6,695 nt of DNA from Azotobacter paspali (GTDB lineage Bacteria > Pseudomonadota > Gammaproteobacteria > Pseudomonadales > Pseudomonadaceae). The notes under the pieces are model-generated. The model was not told the DNA's origin and did no database searches. It was given only the letters and a program-made list of their open reading frames with translations. Below are positions 1 through 4,800 of this stretch, piece by piece. Within the stretch, counting starts at the first letter, position 1. The number at the start of each line of letters is the position of its first letter. A program made the translations under genes and the position numbers. The stretch lies in NCBI RefSeq assembly GCF_042434745.1, contig NZ_JBHLSS010000092.1. The stretch is one strand, 5' to 3'.

Positions 1-1365
1 GCGTCGAGATGGTGGTGGGCCTGCTAGCAATCCTCAAGGCTGGTGGAGCCTATGTGCCGCTGGACCCGGAATACCCGCGGGAACGGCTGGCCTACATGAT
101 CGGGGACAGTGGTATCGGCTTGCTACTGACCCAGCGGCACCTGCAGGACCGGCTGCCGCCGGCCGAGGGGGTGCAGAGCCTGTTCCTGGAGCCGGGCGAC
201 GACTGGCTGGAGGACTATCCGCAGGAAAACCCGGCCAACCGGACGGCGCCGCAGAACCTGGTCTACATGATCTACACCTCGGGCTCCACCGGGCAGCCCA
301 AGGGGGTCGCCATTGGTCATGAGGCTTTGAGCGCTCACTGCCATGTTGCCATTGATTACTTCCGTCTTCGGCCTGAAGATCGTGTATTACTGTTCTCTAC
401 CTTGAACTTTGATGGTTTCGTCGAGCAACTTTTCCCTGCCTTATGCAAAGGTGCTGGAGTTGTCATTCGAGGAAACGAAGTCTGGGACAGTGCAACTTTC
501 CGCTGCGAAGTGCTACGTTCCGGCATTACCGTTGCGGACTTGAGCACGGCCTACTGGTACCTGTTAATTCAAGATTTTTCCCAGCAACGGCCTCAAGACT
601 ACGGCCTTCTGCGCCAAGTCAGTGTTACCGGGGAAGCGATGCCTTCCGAAGGTATTGCTTTCTGGAAGAGGGCTGGGCTCGAGCATGTCCGTCTGCTCAA
701 TACCTATGGCCCGACGGAAACGACTATCACGGCTAGTTATCTGGACTGTGGTTCTTATGTGGCGGGTGAGTCGGCGAAACCTGCGCTGATGCCAATCGGT
801 CGGCCTCTGGGTGAGCGAACGATGTACATCTTGGACAAGATATTTTGTCCCGTAATCCAAAGTGGAGTCGGCGAACTCTTCATCGGCGGCAGGCTGCTGG
901 CCCATGGTTACCACAACCGTCCCAGCCTGACCGCCGAACGCTTCGTCCCCGACCCATTCGATACCAGCGAACAGGGCGGCGGGCGTCTGTACCGCACCGG
1001 CGACCTGGCCCGTTACCGGGCCGACGGGGTGATCGAGTACCAAGGCCGTATCGACCACCAGGTGAAGATCCGCGGTTTCCGTATCGAACTGGGCGAGATC
1101 GAGGCCCGGCTGCAGCAGCACGGAGCCGTGCGCGAGGCAGTGGTGATCGACATTGAGGGAGCGGGCGGCAAGCAACTGGCCGCCTACCTGGTGCCCAACG
1201 ACTTGGCGCCTCTGGAAGACGCCGAAGGTCAGGGCGCACTACGCGGCAAACTGAAGGCGCACCTCGGGGCAGCAATGCCGGACTACATGGTGCCGGCTCA
1301 CCTGGTGTTCCTCACGCGGCTGCCGCTGACCCCCAATGGCAAGCTGGACCGCAAGGCGCTGCCGC
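1..1365 (+). other. Adenylation domain of first gene (partial)
   Basis: Activates an amino acid as aminoacyl-AMP and loads it on the adjacent PCP. Motif A1 lies off the left edge; A2 to A10 are all present. Aligning by eye to the GrsA Phe domain gives ten pocket residues: Asp135, Gly136, Glu139, Asp177, Ser205, Thr207, Thr232, Ile240, Thr241, Lys445 (code DGEDSTTITK). Asp135 and Lys445 are the expected anchors for the substrate's amino and carboxyl groups. Glu139 and Asp177 make the pocket acidic, which suggests a basic or amide side chain (Lys, Orn-type, Gln), but I cannot match the code to a substrate with certainty. A6 is unusual: LLAHGY where GLARGY is typical. Bases from about 311 to 885 are AT-richer than the rest. 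Confidence 0.9.
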
Positions 1366-1721
1366 GTCCGGACGCCAGCCTGCTACAGCAGCAATACGTC
1401 GAACCGCAGGCCGAACTGGAACGGCAGGTCGCGGCGATCTGGGCGGAAGTGCTCGGCGTCGAGCGGGTAGGGCTCACTGACAACTTCTTCGAGCTGGGCG
1501 GCCACTCCCTGCTAGCTACCCAGGTGATTGCCCGTATCCGCGAGCAGCTTGGTATCGATATGGCTCTGAAGGAGTTGTTCGAATTGCCCATTTTGGCCGA
1601 CTTCAGCCAAGGTGCTCAGGAAAAATTCAGTCAGATCGAACCACTTCAAGGGGAGTTGGCTAAATCTCTGGAGACCCTCAAACGTCTTACAGCGGAGGAA
1701 ATTGATGAGCTGATTTCTTAG
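1..1721 (+). CDS. NRPS, 3' end (A-PCP, C-terminal docking tail); pyoverdine-type, 5' partial
   Basis: This is the C-terminal part of a cytoplasmic non-ribosomal peptide synthetase whose reading frame is already open at the left edge (first full codon at 3). The ATG at 9 lies inside core motif A2 and is not the real start. Residues below are counted from that ATG. A-domain motifs in order: A2 (LKAGGAYVPLD, 9-19), A3 (YTSGSTGQPKG, 89-99), A5 (NTYGPTETT, 231-239), A6 (GELFIGG, 288-294), A7 (YRTGDLARY, 328-336), A8 (GRIDHQVKIRG, from 346), A9 (DYMVP) and A10 (NGKLDRK, catalytic Lys445). The PCP follows, with phosphopantetheine Ser500 in GGHSL. There is no E or thioesterase domain after it, only a tail of about 30-35 residues, so the peptide must pass to another protein, presumably the next gene. 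The frame is intact to TAG at 1719-1721. Pseudomonas pyoverdine origin is inferred from motif style; which pvd gene it is remains unknown. Confidence 0.95.
   Translation, partial: VEMVVGLLAILKAGGAYVPLDPEYPRERLAYMIGDSGIGLLLTQRHLQDRLPPAEGVQSLFLEPGDDWLEDYPQENPANRTAPQNLVYMIYTSGSTGQPKGVAIGHEALSAHCHVAIDYFRLRPEDRVLLFSTLNFDGFVEQLFPALCKGAGVVIRGNEVWDSATFRCEVLRSGITVADLSTAYWYLLIQDFSQQRPQDYGLLRQVSVTGEAMPSEGIAFWKRAGLEHVRLLNTYGPTETTITASYLDCGSYVAGESAKPALMPIGRPLGERTMYILDKIFCPVIQSGVGELFIGGRLLAHGYHNRPSLTAERFVPDPFDTSEQGGGRLYRTGDLARYRADGVIEYQGRIDHQVKIRGFRIELGEIEARLQQHGAVREAVVIDIEGAGGKQLAAYLVPNDLAPLEDAEGQGALRGKLKAHLGAAMPDYMVPAHLVFLTRLPLTPNGKLDRKALPRPDASLLQQQYVEPQAELERQVAAIWAEVLGVERVGLTDNFFELGGHSLLATQVIARIREQLGIDMALKELFELPILADFSQGAQEKFSQIEPLQGELAKSLETLKRLTAEEIDELIS
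931..1501 (+). repeat. Inter-module direct repeat, copy 1 (A6/A7 region to PCP)
   Basis: Aligns without gaps to 4332-4902 at a constant offset of 3401 bases. By hand count there are about 74 mismatches in 571 bases (about 87% identity), only about 17 of them in the first 266 bases. It covers the C-terminal A sub-domain and the PCP up to GELGG, and ends just before the phosphopantetheine serine codon. Confidence 0.88.
1401..1615 (+). other. Peptidyl carrier protein (thiolation) domain of first gene
   Basis: Carries the substrate on a phosphopantetheine arm attached to Ser500 (TCC at 1506-1508) in DNFFELGGHSL. The GGHSL form, rather than GGDSI, is typical of carriers that are not followed by an epimerisation domain. 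This fits both the absence of an E domain here and the LCL-type C domain at the start of the next protein. Confidence 0.93.
1616..1718 (+). other. C-terminal docking tail of first synthetase (probable)
   Basis: About 34 residues after the PCP, rich in Leu, Glu and Lys with a heptad-like spacing (SLETLKRLTAEEIDELIS at the end), predicted helical by eye. Short acidic or amphipathic helices at this place often act as donor docking (communication-mediating) elements between synthetase subunits. The partner would be the N-terminal segment encoded from 1733. Function is inferred from position and composition only. Confidence 0.6.
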
Positions 1722-1724
1722 GAG
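1721..1724 (+). promoter_or_regulatory. Ribosome binding site GGAG overlapping the upstream stop codon
   Basis: GGAG begins on the last base of the TAG stop (1719-1721) and sits 8 bases before the GTG at 1733. It fixes the start of the second synthetase and suggests translational coupling of the two subunits. The 11-base gap has no room for a promoter or terminator, so the genes are co-transcribed. Confidence 0.85.
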
Positions 1725-1732
1725 ATATCCCG

Positions 1733-1867
1733 GTGCAAGAGCTGCTCGACTCCGTAAAGTCATTGTCCCCCAAGGAACGCAAGGCACTGGCGGCCTTGCT
1801 CAAGCGACAAGGTGTGAATCTCTACGGAGTCACTCCCATCTTCAAGAGGGAGCCTGGAGAGCAGCCC
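1733..1867 (+). other. N-terminal docking segment of second synthetase (probable)
   Basis: Residues 1-45 precede the first C-domain motif. The segment is charged and mostly helical-looking (SLSPKERKALAALLKRQG) and then becomes a linker. It resembles the N-terminal helices of pyoverdine synthetases such as PvdD as I recall them, and probably receives the tail of the upstream protein. The DNA is AT-richer than the C domain that follows; GC rises sharply after about 1920. Confidence 0.6.
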
Positions 1868-4800
1868 ATTCTTTCCTACTCCCAGCAACGCCAATGGTTC
1901 CTCTGGCAATTGGAACCCGAAAGCGCCGCCTACCACATCCCGGCGGCGCTACGCCTGAAAGGCGCCCTGGACATCGAGGCCCTACGGCGCAGCTTCGAGG
2001 CCCTGATCCGGCGCCACGAGTCCCTGCGCACCACCTTCCGCCAGGACGGCGAGCGAACGCTCCAGGTCATCCACCCCAACGGCAGCCTCTGGTTCGAGCA
2101 GGAGCCGCTGCCGGCGGATGCCGCCACCGGCCTGGACGAGCGGCTCCGGGTTCAGGTGGAAGCCGAGGTCCAACGCCTGTTTGACCTGGAGCGGGGCCCG
2201 CTGCTGCGGGTGAAGCTGCTGCGCCTGGAGGAGGACGACCACGTGCTCGTGCTGACCCTGCACCACATCGTCTCGGATGGCTGGTCCAGCCCGCTCATGG
2301 TGGATGAGCTGGTCCGCCTGTACGAGGGCTACAGCCAGGGACACGAAGTGACGTTGCCGGAGTTGCCGGTCCAGTACGCCGACTACGCCCTCTGGCAGCG
2401 CCAGTGGATGGAGGCCGGCGAACGGGACCGGCAACTGGCCTACTGGACCGCGCAACTGGGCGGCGAACAGCCGGTGCTGGAGTTACCCGGCGACCGGCCG
2501 CGCCCGGCCGTGCAGACCTATGCCGGAGCCCAGCTGGCCGTCGAACTCGACGGCGAACTGGCCCGCTCCCTGCGGGAGCTGGCCCGGCGGGAGGGCGTGA
2601 CCCTGTTCATGCTGTTGCTGGCCAGCTTCCAGAGCCTGCTGCACCGCTACAGCGGGCAGGACGACATCCGGGTGGGCGTGCCGATCGCCAACCGCACCCG
2701 GGCGGAAACGGAAGGGCTGATCGGCTTCTTCGTCAACACCCAGGTGCTGAAGGCCGAATTCGAGCTGCACACCACCTTCGTCGAGCTGCTGCGCCAGGTG
2801 AAACGGACCGCCCTGGAGGCCCAAGCGAACCAGGACTTGCCGTTCGAGCAACTGGTGGAGGCCCTGCAGCCGGAGCGTAGCCTGAGCCACAGCCCGTTGT
2901 TCCAGGTGATGTACAACCACCAAACGGCGGCGAAGGGCGAGGCGCGGACCCTGCCCGGACTCAGCGTGGAAGGGCTGGCATGGGAGAGCCATGTCACCCA
3001 TTTCGATCTGACCCTGAATACTTCCGAGTCCGAAACGGGCCTCTGGGCCTCGTTGACCTATGCCACCGACCTGTTCGACGAAACGACTATCGAACGCATG
3101 GTCGGGCACTGGCTCAACCTGTTGCACGGTATCGTGGAACAGCCACAACGACGGATCGGCGAGCTTCCCCTGCTGAGCGAGGCGGAACATCGATTCATCC
3201 TGGATCGATGGGACCAGACTCAGGCCGATTATCCAGCTACCCAGTGCGTACATTTGTTGATCGAGGATAGGGCTGGAAAAACACCGGAAGCACTGGCGGT
3301 GACTTGCGACGAGCAGCGACTCACTTATCGGCAACTCGACGCCCAGGCCAACCGCCTAGCGCACCGGCTGATCGAACTGGGTGTAAAGCCTGAAACCAGA
3401 GTGGCAGTCGCCATGCACCGCTCGCCCGAAATCATGGTGGCGTTCCTGGCCGTGCTGAAGGCTGGAGGTGCCTATGTGCCGCTGGACCTGAAGTATCCGT
3501 CGGACCGTCTGCTGTACATGATGAAAGACAGTGCTGCTGCCTTGGTGCTGACCCAAGGCGGCTTGCTGGACCAGTTGCCGCTCCCCGATGGTCTGTCGGC
3601 CCTGGCCGTGAATCGGATCGATGACTTGCAGGGGTATCCCGACTCGGCACCGCAAGTAGCATTGTCGGCGGAGAACTTAGCCTATGTAATCTACACATCG
3701 GGTTCTACTGGGCAGCCTAAGGGTGTGGCTGTCGCCCACGGTCCTCTAGCCATGCACTGCCTGGCTACCGGCGAGTGGTATGAGATGACGGAAGCCGATT
3801 GCGAACTGCATTTCCTGTCGTTCGCTTTCGACGGTGCTCACGAGCGCTGGTTGACGACCTTGATACAGGGGGGACGTCTACTCCTGCGGGGAGATGAGCT
3901 GTGGTCCGTTGAACAGACCTACGAAGCGATTCGCAGCCATGGCGTGACCATGGCCGGGTTCCCCTCCGCCTATATTCAGCAGCTGGCCGAATATGGCAAG
4001 CAGGTGGGAAATCCTCCGCCTGTCCGGTTGTACAGTTATGGCGGCGACGTCATGCCCAAGGCGGGTTTCGAACTGATCCAGCATGCCTTGAAGCCCAGTC
4101 TGACGATCAACGGCTATGGTCCGACCGAAACCGTCGTGACCCCGCTCGTATGGAAAGCCAGGGCAGGCGATAGCTGCGGAACCACCTATGCGCCGATTGG
4201 CCAATGTGTGGGCAGACGATCGGCTTATGTGCTGGCCGATGATATGGCCATGAAGCCGCTGAACGTGCTTGGTGAATTGTTCATTGGCGGAGAGGGGCTC
4301 GCCCGGAGTTACCTGAATCGCCCAGCCTTAACCGCCGAACGCTTCGTCCCCGATCCATTCGACGACAGCGAGCAGGGCGGCGGGCGCCTGTACCGCACCG
4401 GCGACCTGGCCCGCTACCGGGCCGACGGGGTGATCGAGTACCAGGGCCGTATCGACCACCAGGTGAAGATCCGCGGCTTCCGTATCGAGCTGGGCGAGAT
4501 CGAGGCCCGGCTGCAGCAGCATGAAGCAGTGCGCGAGGCGGTGGTGATCGACATCGACGGGGCGGGCGGCAAGCAACTGGCCGCCTACCTGGTGCCCGAT
4601 GACCCGGCGATGCTGGAGGGCGACGAACGCCAAACCGGCCTGCGCGGCGAACTGAAAGCACACCTCGGAGCAGCACTGCCGGACTACATGGTGCCGGCGC
4701 ACCTGCTGTTCCTCGAACGGCTGCCGCTGACCCCCAACGGCAAGCTGGACCGCAAGGCGCTGCCCCGGCCGGACGCCAGCCTGCTGCAACAGGCCTACAT

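Noticed and set aside
9..11. ATG as the real start of the first gene
   Set aside because: The frame is open to the left edge and the ATG lies within core motif A2, so the domain necessarily begins upstream.
1722..1732. Promoter, iron-box or terminator between the two genes
   Set aside because: Only 11 bases separate them; no inverted repeat or promoter elements fit there.
1512..1787. Minus-strand frame of 91 codons across the gene junction
   Set aside because: It spans the end of one synthetase and the start of the next, both intact in the plus strand; there is no ribosome site or family likeness.
2483..3334. Minus-strand open frame of 283 codons
   Set aside because: Antisense shadow of the first condensation domain, with no motif or plausible start region.
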